Below, in pieces: positions 19,626 to 28,934 of a stretch of DNA of 64,000 bases. The notes below the pieces were generated by a model. That model had not been told where the DNA came from. It worked only from the letters and a program-made list of their open reading frames with translations, and did no database searches. The first letter of the stretch is position 1; each line of letters begins with the position of its first letter. Source of the stretch: an uncultured Rhizobiaceae bacterium (GTDB lineage Bacteria > Pseudomonadota > Alphaproteobacteria > Rhizobiales > Rhizobiaceae); NCBI GenBank assembly GCA_951813045.1, contig CATOTF010000002.1:1178001-1242000 (forward strand), in the 5' to 3' direction. The translations under genes and the position numbers were made by a program.

Positions 19626-19947
19626 ACGAGAACAGGATGCGGAATTAATACGGGACAAGTCCACAAGCGGTCCGAGCCGATGCTGGTTCAGCGCCGCAAT
19701 CAAGATAACGGGCAGTACCGGCAGAACACAGGGATTCAGCAAGGTTAGCAGACCGGCGAGATATCCGAAGAATAAGTCCATAGAACGAGCGGGCAATGTG
19801 AAAGCTGCGCCTCTATGGCATTGAAGTATTAACGAAAGAAACGAACTTTTTTCACGACTGCTTGAACGCGGATGAGACATGAGAATAACGGCCAGTTTGA
19901 TTATTAATCCGGCCGTTGTTTTGGATGCTATTTGTGCGCTGAACGCT

Positions 19948-20612
19948 TTAGTTTGTCAGCGCCATCAGGTTCGGCCATTCGGTCGGTCGAATGGACCCCA
20001 TGATTTTGAATTTCCCGTCTCCGGTTGGCCTTACAACAAATGAGACCCCTGGGGTTCAGGATAAATCCCTGTCGCGGCTTCGAATGGCTCATCGTGCCCT
20101 ACGATTATCGTATTGGTACCCTGTGCCGGTTTTGACGCGAGTAAAGGGGTGACATGGTCGCTCATCAGTTTTGTTTGCGCCGGGGTATATTCCTCTGCTC
20201 TTTCAAAATTGAGGGAAGGTTTCTTGACATAGGTGCCAAATGCAATTTTTGCGGTTTGCCATGCACGGCAATATTCACTGGAATAGACCGCGCCGGCGGG
20301 GATGTTGAGCGCCGAAAATGAAGCTCCGATAAGCTCGGCTTCCTGCCAACCTTTTTCGCTCAAGGTGCGTTGGGTTGAGCAATTATTGGTGTCTGCTGTC
20401 AATTGATCGGCGTAGTCTTTTTCTGTCGTTGCATGGCGTATGTAGATGACGTACCCGCCCTGTTTCAACAGCGGAACAATTTGGCTGCGCTCCAATTGAT
20501 CCAATGCGAATACGGGGGTCGTTATCGCCAGGCCAACAAGGGCACTTGCGAGTGTGAGGCTTGTAATTTTGGGCATGCCGGATCGGCGCCCAGCGACGTT
20601 TATAGTTTTCAT
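19948..20612 (-). pseudogene. Exported histidine phosphatase family protein, single-base frameshift
   Basis: From ATG 20612 (GGAGACC upstream) the frame gives a signal peptide ending at VFA, the phosphoglycerate-mutase-like motif IRHATTEKD, SSEYCRA and VGHDEPF, then stops early at 20031. In another frame the sequence continues SFVVRPTGDGKFKIMGSIRP and ends at TAA 19948. One extra base in the GGGG run at 20046-20049 would join both frames into 221 residues. It is therefore a frameshifted gene or a base-calling error in a homopolymer. The catalytic histidines precede the shift. Signal peptide suggests a periplasmic phosphatase. Confidence 0.82.
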
Positions 20613-20823
20613 GATGGTCTCCAATAACCGGGATTCAAAGTCCCGGAACCAAAGTTAATGTACAAGGTTTGTCAAGCATATGAATTAAGATAAGTCAAAT
20701 AAATCAATAGTTTATAATAATTCTAATTCTAATTCTAAAGAAGAAAGCGCTTTAAGACCCTTTCATCCAGTTAACTTCCAACAGAGGATCAGAATTATTT
20801 AGTTCGTTGTGTGACTGCACAAA

Positions 20824-20855
20824 AAAAGGCCGGATGATTTCTCAACCGGCCTTTT
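20824..20855 (-). terminator. Rho-independent terminator of glnA
   Basis: A perfect 10-bp stem AAAAGGCCGG / CCGGCCTTTT with a 12-base loop. Read on the minus strand it is followed by a run of T, placed 22 bases after the glnA stop. Confidence 0.9.
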
Positions 20856-20876
20856 GTCGTTCTATAACCGATCCGC

Positions 20877-22286
20877 TTAAAGCGAATAGTACATATCGAA
20901 CTCGACCGGGTGGGGGGTCATTTCGTAGCGGGCGTTTTCTTCTTCTTTCAGCGCGATATAGGCTTCGATCTGATCTTCGGTGAAGACGCCACCTTCGGTA
21001 AGATATTTCATGTCCTTGCGGCAGGCATCAATCGCTTCGCGGAGCGATCCGCAAACGGTCGGGATCTTCTTGAGCTGCTTTGGTGGCAGATCGTAAAGGT
21101 CCTTGTCCATCGGTTCGCCCGGGTGAATTTTGTTCTTGATTCCGTCAAGGCCAGCCATCAGCATGGCGGCAAATGACAGGTACGGGTTGGCCATCGGGTC
21201 CGGGAACCGAACTTCCATGCGTTTGCCTTTTGGCGATGCCACATGGGGAATACGGCAGGAAGCGGAGCGGTTTTTCGCGGAATAGGCGAGAAGAACAGGC
21301 GCTTCATAACCGGGTACCAGACGCTTGTAGGAATTGGTTGACGGGTTGGTGAACAGGTTCATGGACTTCGCGTGTTTGATCACGCCGCCGATGTAATAAA
21401 GGCAGGTTTCTGACAGGCCGGCATATTGGTCGCCAGCAAACAGAGGTTTGCCATCATTCCACAGCGACATGTGAACATGCATGCCTGTGCCGTTGTCGCC
21501 GAATACGGGCTTGGGCATAAATGTCGCGGTTTTGCCGTAGGCGTGGGCGACGTTGTGGATTGAATATTTGTAAAGCTGAACTTCGTCCGCTTTGCGAGTC
21601 AGCGTGTTGAACAGCATGGAGAGTTCGTGCTGTGCAGCGGCCACTTCGTGGTGATGCTTCTCAACCGGCACGCCCATGCGGCCAAGAGTCGAGAGCATTT
21701 CAGAACGGATATCCTGCGCACTATCCACCGGGTTGACCGGGAAATAGCCACCTTTGGTGCGCGGGCGGTGGCCCATGTTGCCGGTTTCGTATTCAGCGTC
21801 CGTATTGGTTGGCAGTTCGTCACTATCGACTTCAAAGCTGGTTTTATACGGGTCAGACGAAAAGCGAACATCATCAAACAGGAAAAATTCCGGTTCAGGG
21901 CCGAAATAAGCCGTATCACCAAAGCCACCTGATTTAATATAAGCCTCGGCACGCTTCGCGGTCATGCGCGGATCGCGGCCATAGCCTTCACCGGTATCCG
22001 GCTCTAGAATGTCACAGAATACAGCCATTGTGGAATGGGCGTAGAACGGGTCCATATAAGTTGTTTCAAGGTCGGGCATCAAAACCATGTCGGAATCATT
22101 GATTGCCTTCCAGCCTTCGATGGATGATCCATCGAACATCGCACCATCGGCAAACAGGTCGTCATCAACCTGGCTGTGATGAAGCGTCACGTGCTGCATT
22201 TTACCTTTTGGGTCGGTAAAACGAAGATCGAGATACTCGATGCTATCGTCTTTAATTTTTTTCAAAATATCATTGGCAGTTGTCAT
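20877..22286 (-). CDS. glnA: Glutamine synthetase type I
   Basis: A 469-residue GSI enzyme making glutamine from glutamate, ammonia and ATP. It shows the N-terminal signature [10 protein letters not shown] near residue 51, the ATP-site segment [16 protein letters not shown], the glutamate-site NRSASCRIP, and the adenylylation motif DLYDLPP (Tyr about 400). The last means it is controlled by GlnE as well as by PII. It lies 66 bases downstream of glnB, in the same unit. Confidence 0.97.
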   Translation of the reverse strand: MTTANDILKKIKDDSIEYLDLRFTDPKGKMQHVTLHHSQVDDDLFADGAMFDGSSIEGWKAINDSDMVLMPDLETTYMDPFYAHSTMAVFCDILEPDTGEGYGRDPRMTAKRAEAYIKSGGFGDTAYFGPEPEFFLFDDVRFSSDPYKTSFEVDSDELPTNTDAEYETGNMGHRPRTKGGYFPVNPVDSAQDIRSEMLSTLGRMGVPVEKHHHEVAAAQHELSMLFNTLTRKADEVQLYKYSIHNVAHAYGKTATFMPKPVFGDNGTGMHVHMSLWNDGKPLFAGDQYAGLSETCLYYIGGVIKHAKSMNLFTNPSTNSYKRLVPGYEAPVLLAYSAKNRSASCRIPHVASPKGKRMEVRFPDPMANPYLSFAAMLMAGLDGIKNKIHPGEPMDKDLYDLPPKQLKKIPTVCGSLREAIDACRKDMKYLTEGGVFTEDQIEAYIALKEEENARYEMTPHPVEFDMYYSL

Positions 22287-22352
22287 AATCGTCCTTCCTG
22301 ACGTTTACCTGTATGGGAGTGGCCGAGCTTTTAGGGCAGGGCGGATTTGGTG

Positions 22353-22718
<366 letters not shown>

Positions 22719-22803
22719 TCAGGACACAACCGGTAGGTAGGCCGCGTCATGGGTAAATCGGGAATGGTTTCAGATACCTCATCAACCAGCAATAACGCTA
22801 CAT

Positions 22804-22818
22804 GCACATGCCGTGCCA
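22804..22818 (-). promoter_or_regulatory. Sigma-54 (RpoN) promoter of glnB-glnA
   Basis: Read on the minus strand, TGGCACG-GCAT-GTGC: GG of the -24 and GC of the -12 elements at exact spacing, and only one mismatch to TGGCACGNNNNTTGC. It lies 113 bases upstream of the glnB ATG. Rhizobial glnBA is known to be NtrC/RpoN controlled. I did not find a clear NtrC site upstream. Confidence 0.75.
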
Positions 22819-23120
22819 GTTTAAAGGTTCACGTAATCTTTTTTCAAACGGACAAAAAATTTGGATTTGAAGCACGTGAGGGTACACGATCAAAGGCCGG
22901 ATTAATTACGATAAACACGCATAAATAATTGCTTGTGTTCCACCACGAAGGCCAGCCACGAAATGAAACGCGGCACGTTGCACCCGATATTCTAATGGAT
23001 ATATTTCGTACTATTTGAAGGTGAAATTACCAACTATTGTAGACTGCACTGCGATTATCGTGGTGTTTTAACCATTTAGGGAGCGCCGGACGGATAACTC
23101 GCTAACCGGCAGTAGTTTAG
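22819..23120. other. Gene-free stretch upstream of glnB
   Basis: Between the sigma-54 promoter and the tRNA-Leu gene. No gene is visible. It would hold the activator sites for the glnB promoter and the end of the tRNA transcript, but I see no certain NtrC box. Confidence 0.5.
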
Positions 23121-23205
23121 TGGTGCGGCTGAAGGGACTCGAACCCCCACATCTCTCGATACCAGAACCTAAATCTGGCGCGTCTACCAGTTCCGCCACA
23201 GCCGC
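23121..23205 (-). tRNA. tRNA-Leu (anticodon UAG), CCA encoded
   Basis: An 85-base class II tRNA on the minus strand. Acceptor GCGGCTG pairs with CAGCCGC before ACCA; the D-arm has GGTAGACGC; the anticodon stem CCAGA/TCTGG encloses TTTAGGT, giving anticodon TAG; a long variable arm and GGTTCGAGTCC T-arm follow. Confidence 0.95.
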
Positions 23206-23671
23206 AAATGCCTTGGCATGGCGAGGCAAATAGCAATGCTTGCGGGATCCCGCAATGGCTAATCGACCAAGGGGCGATAATTGTTGCAATATTTCGCAAT
23301 GAATTGAAATTCGCCTAAATTATCGCCAGTTGCACAAATTTTATGCACTGCATGTGAGCACATGTTGTGCAAAGCATTATTGTGTAGGAGATGCGGTTTG
23401 TGGCGATTTATCTCCCGCAGTTTACAGGGGTACAAAGCAATTAGTTAAAACAGGTTCCTGTAAAAATATCACGGTTACAATCAACTTATCTTCGATTAAA
23501 ACATCGCTTAACGGTACAGTAGAAGTTGATGTTGAGGACATGATTGGAAGACTTGGTGGATGTATTATTAGAATAACTAATACGGGCTAATCAATTGACT
23601 TGTTCCAGGCTCGACGTCAGCTTACAATTTTGCACAACGCACTATTAAACTTGCAAGATTGATTGATTCCA
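23206..23671. other. Gene-free stretch with nested inverted repeats
   Basis: A 466-bp gap before the ADC-like gene. TTGCACAA (23330-23337) faces TTGTGCAA (23365-23372), and between them lies the perfect palindrome CATGTG-AG-CACATG (23351-23364). An 86-codon frame covers 23330-23590 but has no ribosome site and no recognisable domain, so I do not call it a gene. Confidence 0.5.
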
Positions 23672-26600
23672 ATGTCTTCTATTCCGTTCAACAATGCCCG
23701 CGGTGCCGCCAGCTCAATTCAGATGTCACCCCCATTTTCTTTCAGTGACGTTACGATGTCGGTGTTTCCATTACGTGCCAGCTTATCAAGGCTGGAGACA
23801 TTTTGTCGGAACTATCTAAACCAGGCACCGCAGCATGTTCAGTTTCGTCCTTTCATGCCGTTTGTATATCTCGTTATTCTGGATTACGGGCGTATGTCGC
23901 TGGAGGCTGCCAACATGGGATGGGTTTCTCAACGTGAAGTTGCGTTCGGTGTTCCACTGAGATGGTTGAATGTCATTGACAACAACCTGCAGTTCCACGA
24001 TTGGGCATTTACGTCACCTTTCATTTTTGTCGACAACGAACTGTCGATGAGTACTGGCCGAGAGGTTTACGGCTGGCCAAAACTGCTGGCACGTCTGGAC
24101 CCTTCAATCAGTGAATGGGTTCGGGATCCTCACGGCGCCCGCCGCGTTTTCCAGGTGAGCACCAAGAGAGCTACTCAAGCTTATGCAGGTCAAACTCAGG
24201 AGTATCATCCATTCTTATCAGTGATTCAGTCACGAACAGCTGGCTTACTCGATATTCCGCCGAGCATGGATGCGGTCACGAAACCATTATCACAGGTTTC
24301 AGCAACCGCTGCGGGTTTAACCCGTCTGAGTGCTGATCTGGTGAAAACCTTTACGGGGATGGCGAGCGATGGCATCACCGGCTCGTCAGTCCTGCCGGAT
24401 ATGCTGGATTTGAATACGTTTCGTGCGCAATTAGCGCCAGACAAAATGAAAGCCTGGTTAAGCCCAAAAGATTGGGGCCCCGGCATCAAAGATGCCATGT
24501 GGTCGATGTTTCCAAGAACATATGCCAACACGATCAACTTTAAACAATTCAGGGATGCCGGTGATCCCCACGCCACCTGTTATCAAGCGATAACATCCGC
24601 CAAAATGCCGGTTAAATCCGTAAAGCGAGGCGGACTTCTGGGACCGCAAAATATGCTTCTTGGGCAGCTTGATGGCGGATACCGAATTGATGTTCATCAT
24701 CTGGCTGGCTTGCCGATTGTGGAATCTCTCGGCCTTGAGGTCAGCGAAGAACGGCAGTCGGATGGCTCACTAGTGTCATCATTGTCACCGGTTAGCCCAT
24801 TTTGGCTACAGGTGGACATGACATATGGCCGTGCGGATACTCTGGTCTGGCGTGGCAGACAGGGCGACTGGAAACAGGATGAAGCCCTTAAATCTATCAA
24901 GGCTGTTCCAAATCAATCGACTGAATTGTCAAAGGACCCAAAAGCGCCTTCGGAACCAACACCGAAGAAAGAGAAGGAACTCAAGAACCCCGAGATTGAG
25001 GAGAAAGATGGCGAGGATGATTCCGGTAATCTTGATTATGTTCGGGTAATGAATTTCTTCAATACCGCGCGGGGGGCAACAGAAGCAATTGGCGGTGCAT
25101 TTAATATGCCCAACGCTTCCATCAGAGTTCTGCCGTTGAAGGCAGACCTCAGCACACTTCAGAAATTTGTATCTGAATACCTCAAAGTAGAAGGCCATGC
25201 TGAATTCGACGCGTGGGGGGACTTTGTCTACATCGTAATTTGCGATTTTGATCAGATGAATTCTGAGCTCAATGCGGTCTCAAAACGCCGCGCGCGCGAG
25301 GTTAATGTAGTCGTTCCTGTAAAGTCATACAGTTATTGTGAAGCATCCGATGAATCTGATGGTGCTAAACCAAATAAAGGCCGTAAGAAAAGAGAACGTC
25401 GGTTAGTTACCACCGGATATGTATCCGCATTCTCTTTTGTCGACGATGTTGGGACGGCAATTACCGCCAGTGAAGTTGCTGGTGTACCCAGCATGGGTGC
25501 CAACATCATTTCGCCCGAAAATGACTGGCTAAGCCTGGATCGAAGCAAGGACAGGATGAAAAGGAATATTCTGGACACCAGTGCGCAGGTTTTACCGGCG
25601 CTGATGTCAGGGGCACAAGCGCAAGAGCGCTCGATCATTAAGCTGCACAGCCATACACCACCACTTACAGAAGTGCATGAAAGTCAACACGATTCTATCG
25701 GACGCTGGGTGGGGTTGCTGGCCGACGATCTGGAGAGTAAGGCCAAAGAGGTTTGGGATGACCAGCGACACCAGGGAATGGAGAATCCGTTCTTGCTGGG
25801 GCAGGGATTTGCATTGAAATTACTCGGAGGAGATTTGCCGATTAATCAATTCTCCCTCAAACAATTTAGGGATTCGAGCAATACAGATGACGCGTGTTAC
25901 CAGGGGTTAGTCATGCGCCGTCATCGAATTACAAATTTGAGCGATATGCGTGAGCTGGAAGAGCCGCTTCATGTTTCTATTACGGATTATCCAACCCAAC
26001 CGATTTCACAAATCCTCGGCCTTAAACCCAAGCTGTCTTATCCGGGGAAAGACCGAACCGTGAATGTATTTGAGGCGATCCGACCATTTTCACTCACTGC
26101 AGATATGCGTCGTGAAGCTGGCGATACTTTATTTGAACGGGTGGGCGAGGAAGATTGGACCGCTGTAGATTACGTGGAACAAATATTTGGTTGGCATAAA
26201 TCCACGGCAGATGAAGTGGCGGATCTAATCAATTCCGGTGAGGTTACGAATCGACCTGATCCGATTGAGTTGAAATACAACTGTAAGGTTCCAAGTGATC
26301 CGCGAACTTTCCAGGTGTTGGTAAAAGACCTGGGTCGTGAATCGCAGCAGAAGAAATTTATGCGGCGAAAGAAAGACGGTAAACTATCTGGACTGATGTT
26401 AAAGGATCGCACCAGGGACACATCGATTGGTTTATTGACGAAAGCGGACCTGAAGAAATTTCTTTCGTCTAAGCGAGCATTAGATGTTGCTGCATTTAAT
26501 GAACAGGTTCGGATTTCCGGAAAAGAGATAAACTACCCTCAAGATATGGTCGCCCAATCGCTAGGGGCGATTAGTCCGGCCACAATTCTGGACGCAGCGT

Positions 26601-26944
26601 TGTCTCAGCAGATGGGATTAAGGAGAGGCGCAAAGCGCAGACGCTTTATCAAACCGTATTTTTGTGTACCCGCTGACACTGTAGCCAATCAATTTATAGA
26701 ACGATTGTTTCCACATTCAGAGTTGCTTCACAATTACTGGCCACTCACGGAGCCCTATTATAACGACGAAGTTCGTCGCCGTAACGGTGAAGTCGTTGCG
26801 ATAAAGTCAGATTTGCGAGCAATTTTTGACCTGTTTTTTCATATCTTTATTCCGTATTTGGAAGAGGAAAAAGGCGATACAGTAAAAGTTCTCGATGAAG
26901 TTTTCATCTTGATGAAGAACGCATTGACAAACGATTGTTCGTAG
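23672..26944 (+). CDS. Large protein with two acetoacetate-decarboxylase-like domains; 3' end cut by IS remnant
   Basis: About 1090 residues from ATG 23672. Domain 1 (residues 1-400) resembles the acetoacetate decarboxylase superfamily: SPFIFVDNELSMSTGREVYG then WPK, with Lys137 where ADC has its Schiff-base lysine. Domain 2 starts near residue 458 with the same opening (FNTARGATEA vs FNNARGAASS) and a matching helix, but its equivalent site reads EVAGVPSMGA, lacking lysine. A charged linker (PTPKKEKELKNPEIEEKDGE) separates them. The final codons TGT TCG TAG belong to an IS end, so the true C-terminus is lost. Activity and substrate unknown. Confidence 0.7.
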   Translation: MSSIPFNNARGAASSIQMSPPFSFSDVTMSVFPLRASLSRLETFCRNYLNQAPQHVQFRPFMPFVYLVILDYGRMSLEAANMGWVSQREVAFGVPLRWLNVIDNNLQFHDWAFTSPFIFVDNELSMSTGREVYGWPKLLARLDPSISEWVRDPHGARRVFQVSTKRATQAYAGQTQEYHPFLSVIQSRTAGLLDIPPSMDAVTKPLSQVSATAAGLTRLSADLVKTFTGMASDGITGSSVLPDMLDLNTFRAQLAPDKMKAWLSPKDWGPGIKDAMWSMFPRTYANTINFKQFRDAGDPHATCYQAITSAKMPVKSVKRGGLLGPQNMLLGQLDGGYRIDVHHLAGLPIVESLGLEVSEERQSDGSLVSSLSPVSPFWLQVDMTYGRADTLVWRGRQGDWKQDEALKSIKAVPNQSTELSKDPKAPSEPTPKKEKELKNPEIEEKDGEDDSGNLDYVRVMNFFNTARGATEAIGGAFNMPNASIRVLPLKADLSTLQKFVSEYLKVEGHAEFDAWGDFVYIVICDFDQMNSELNAVSKRRAREVNVVVPVKSYSYCEASDESDGAKPNKGRKKRERRLVTTGYVSAFSFVDDVGTAITASEVAGVPSMGANIISPENDWLSLDRSKDRMKRNILDTSAQVLPALMSGAQAQERSIIKLHSHTPPLTEVHESQHDSIGRWVGLLADDLESKAKEVWDDQRHQGMENPFLLGQGFALKLLGGDLPINQFSLKQFRDSSNTDDACYQGLVMRRHRITNLSDMRELEEPLHVSITDYPTQPISQILGLKPKLSYPGKDRTVNVFEAIRPFSLTADMRREAGDTLFERVGEEDWTAVDYVEQIFGWHKSTADEVADLINSGEVTNRPDPIELKYNCKVPSDPRTFQVLVKDLGRESQQKKFMRRKKDGKLSGLMLKDRTRDTSIGLLTKADLKKFLSSKRALDVAAFNEQVRISGKEINYPQDMVAQSLGAISPATILDAALSQQMGLRRGAKRRRFIKPYFCVPADTVANQFIERLFPHSELLHNYWPLTEPYYNDEVRRRNGEVVAIKSDLRAIFDLFFHIFIPYLEEEKGDTVKVLDEVFILMKNALTNDCS

Positions 26945-26964
26945 TCAGGGTATTTGAGACAGAT
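26936..26964 (-). repeat. Solo 29-bp terminal repeat of the first IS3-type element
   Basis: Identical to the left 29 bases of the element at 2766 (TGTTCGTAGTCAGGG to GACAGAT); the sequence then diverges at once. It supplies the stop codon of the ADC-like gene and is followed by 46 bases of unknown origin and then IS copy B. Confidence 0.9.
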
Positions 26965-27048
26965 CTTTCATCCCAATGGGACTCGGGATTCCATCCTTCT
27001 TTTTTCAGAGTGGACTTGTCCCGTATTAATTCCGCATCCTGTTCTCGT

Positions 27049-27906
27049 TTAACTCGTTTTTCGTTCAAATTTGATGGGCGACATTCCTCCTATTGCTGAG
27101 TGTCTTCTGCGGCTGTTGTAAAAGCCGTTGATGTATTGGAACAGGGCGTCGGTTGCTTGCTGTCGTGTTTGCCATGTGCCGCGCCAGATGAGTTCGGCTT
27201 TGAGTGTTTTGAAGAACGTCTCGACCACGGCGTTGTCCCAGCAATTGCCTTTTCGGCTCATGGACACTTTAAACTTCAGTTCACGCATTCGTTTTTGATA
27301 ATCATGAGAGCAGTATTGACTGCCACGGTCCGTATGATGAATGCAGCCCGGCGGTGGGTTTCGAAGGGCCAAAGCCCGGTTGAGAGCCTGCAATGCCAAG
27401 TCTTTCTTCAACCGGTTGCTGACAGCCCAACCCACCACACGGCGTGAATGTAGATCGATCATCACTGCCAGATACAGCCAGCCCTCACGGGTCCAGATGT
27501 AGCTGATGTCACCTGCCCATTTCTGGTTGGGTTTATCCGCTTGGAAGTTCCGCCCCAGCAAGTTAGGCGCAATGTTGAAGCGGTGATTGCTATCGGTCGT
27601 AGCTTTGTATTTGCGTGTTCTGACCACTCGAATGCCGTTGTCGCGCATCAGGCGGCCAACACGGCGGTGACCAATAGCAAGGCCGGCTTCCTTCAACTCC
27701 TGCGTCATTCTCGGGCGACCATAACTGCCAAGGCTCAAGTGATGCTGTTCACGGATGTGCGCCAGAACCACCATGTCATCGCGCTGCCGTTGACTAACAG
27801 GGCGGTTGTGCCAGGCACGATAACCACGCGATGTAACATTCAGAATATGGCAAAGCCGATCCACCGGAACGTGTTTCCTGTGTTCTTCGACAAACGCAAA
27901 TCTCAC
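27049..27906 (-). CDS. IS3-family transposase OrfB (copy B)
   Basis: 285 residues, identical to the copy A OrfB, with D133, D193 and E229. It begins at GTG overlapping the orfA stop (GTGA). Intact. Confidence 0.95.
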   Translation of the reverse strand: MRFAFVEEHRKHVPVDRLCHILNVTSRGYRAWHNRPVSQRQRDDMVVLAHIREQHHLSLGSYGRPRMTQELKEAGLAIGHRRVGRLMRDNGIRVVRTRKYKATTDSNHRFNIAPNLLGRNFQADKPNQKWAGDISYIWTREGWLYLAVMIDLHSRRVVGWAVSNRLKKDLALQALNRALALRNPPPGCIHHTDRGSQYCSHDYQKRMRELKFKVSMSRKGNCWDNAVVETFFKTLKAELIWRGTWQTRQQATDALFQYINGFYNSRRRHSAIGGMSPIKFERKTS

Positions 27907-28178
27907 TTGCTTTGACCCGCGAAGAACACTGTTGCCTTCTTTAATATCTCCCTCTCCTCCGTGAGGAGACGAACCTCTCTGCGAAGCCGCTCATTCTCTT
28001 TGGCCAGATCAATATCAACCGATGGTGGAAGGTCATCAGGCCGGGATTGTTGTATCCATTTCGATAACGTCGAAAAGCCGACCCCCAAATCTGATGCCAC
28101 TTGTTTCCGGGTAAGTCCGCTGGTCAGCGCAATACGCACCGCTTCACGCTTGAATTCGTCTGTGTGGCCTCGTGCCAT
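27903..28178 (-). CDS. IS3-family transposase OrfA (copy B)
   Basis: 91 residues, identical to copy A OrfA: N-terminal helix-turn-helix and C-terminal zipper. Intact, with AAGGAG before the ATG. Confidence 0.94.
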   Translation of the reverse strand: MARGHTDEFKREAVRIALTSGLTRKQVASDLGVGFSTLSKWIQQSRPDDLPPSVDIDLAKENERLRREVRLLTEEREILKKATVFFAGQSK

Positions 28179-28222
28179 AATAGTTCTCCTTGATGGGATT
28201 AATCCAATTCAAGGACACGGAA

Positions 28223-28516
28223 CTAAACCGTGACAAGTCCACTCATGGGGGAACCGGGTTTACGGTCCAGCTCTTCATAGCAATCTCGAATTAGACGAAA
28301 TGCATTTTCATAAAACCCCATCCAAAGATGAAGTCCGTGTTCTTCAATGCGTCCTGTGGTTTCCTCTCGCCCAGACGCCCCTTTGCCACCAAGCCGCCAC
28401 CCTAGTTGATACAAGGTAACTTCAAATTCTCCATTGCGTTCAGGGCGCGTGAGTTCAAATGCGGCCGCGACACTTGCACAACCACCACCGATTATTGCTA
28501 CCTTTTTTGGAAGCAT
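28223..28516 (-). pseudogene. FAD/NAD(P)-binding oxidoreductase, N-terminal fragment cut by IS
   Basis: About 91 native codons, then IS sequence that gives a stop at 28223. The Rossmann motif KVAIIGGGCASVAAAFEL at residues 5-22 and the acidic-basic segment QLGWRLGGKGASGR match flavoprotein amine-oxidase/hydroxysqualene-dehydroxylase-like proteins, which are many hundred residues long. Most of the protein, including the substrate domain, is missing. It points towards the ADC-like gene across the IS. Confidence 0.75.
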
Positions 28517-28934
28517 ATTTCAGTACTCCATCCCCGAGAATATCGATATTAACACCACATGAAGATGTCACAAGCTTAGATATTCAATTCAAAGATAAAA
28601 TTGGAGGCTGAACACAGCTCGATTAGAAAAAATGTGGCAAGGAGGTATGATTAAGTTTTGCAGTGTTCGAACGTAATACAGTGACGGGTTATCTACCATC
28701 ACCATTGAACTTTACAAAATCCGTGCTTACCGAAGAAAGCGGTTGCTGGTCATTATGAACGCTAGAATTATTAGCGGGGCGTGTGGTAATAGCACAGGCT
28801 AGTTTTGCTTCTGTTCCAGCGGATGATGCATTTATTGATCTTTGCAAATGAGCGGCGCGGGCGTGCTTAAAGTAGAGCGCTCAAGCACGTTTTTATGAAT
28901 CCAAATTTGAAAGCCGCGCTGTAGGGCTCGGGTC
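28517..28934. other. Gene-free stretch
   Basis: Between the start of the truncated oxidoreductase and the 3' end of the GPR-like gene, 418 bp. It contains a nine-codon frame behind an aggaggt directly abutting its ATG (about 28645), which is too short and too close to call. No clear terminator for the GPR-like gene is seen. Confidence 0.45.

Larger units (their letters stand above)
18433..19663 (+). mobile_element. IS3-family element (1231 bp), copy A
   Basis: Ends are TGGACTTGTCACGG on the left and CGGGACAAGTCCA on the right, an imperfect inverted repeat. A 3-bp target duplication, CAA, flanks it (18430-18432 and 19664-19666). It is the same element as 27011-28241, with identical length and identical encoded proteins. 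It interrupts ccdA. Confidence 0.95.
17834..19781 (-). pseudogene. ccdA: Cytochrome c biogenesis protein CcdA, split by IS insertion
   Basis: The N-terminal part (MDLFFGYLAGLLTLLNPCVL from ATG 19781) and the C-terminal part (17834-18432) are separated by the 1231-bp IS3-type element. Removing the IS and one copy of the 3-bp duplication CAA restores one open frame of 237 residues, with HRLGPLALCAGLSF across the joint. Both conserved membrane cysteines of CcdA are present, in NPCVLP and SPCIGP. The protein moves electrons from cytoplasmic thioredoxin to periplasmic partners. As it stands the gene is disrupted. Confidence 0.9.
27011..28241 (-). mobile_element. IS3-family element (1231 bp), copy B
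   Basis: Same element as 18433-19663, in opposite orientation. Ends are TGGACTTGTCCCG and CCGTGACAAGTCCA. Flanking triplets are GAG and CTC, so there is no target duplication. It lies between the ADC-like gene and a truncated oxidoreductase gene. Confidence 0.95.

Noticed and set aside
20716-20740. Short AATTCT direct repeats
   Set aside because: Three copies of a low-complexity AT-rich hexamer; too little to call a feature.
23330-23590. 86-codon frame upstream of the ADC-like gene
   Set aside because: No ribosome site, overlaps the inverted repeats, no recognisable domain.
28645-28674. Nine-codon frame behind aggaggt
   Set aside because: The Shine-Dalgarno abuts the ATG, and the product is too short to support.
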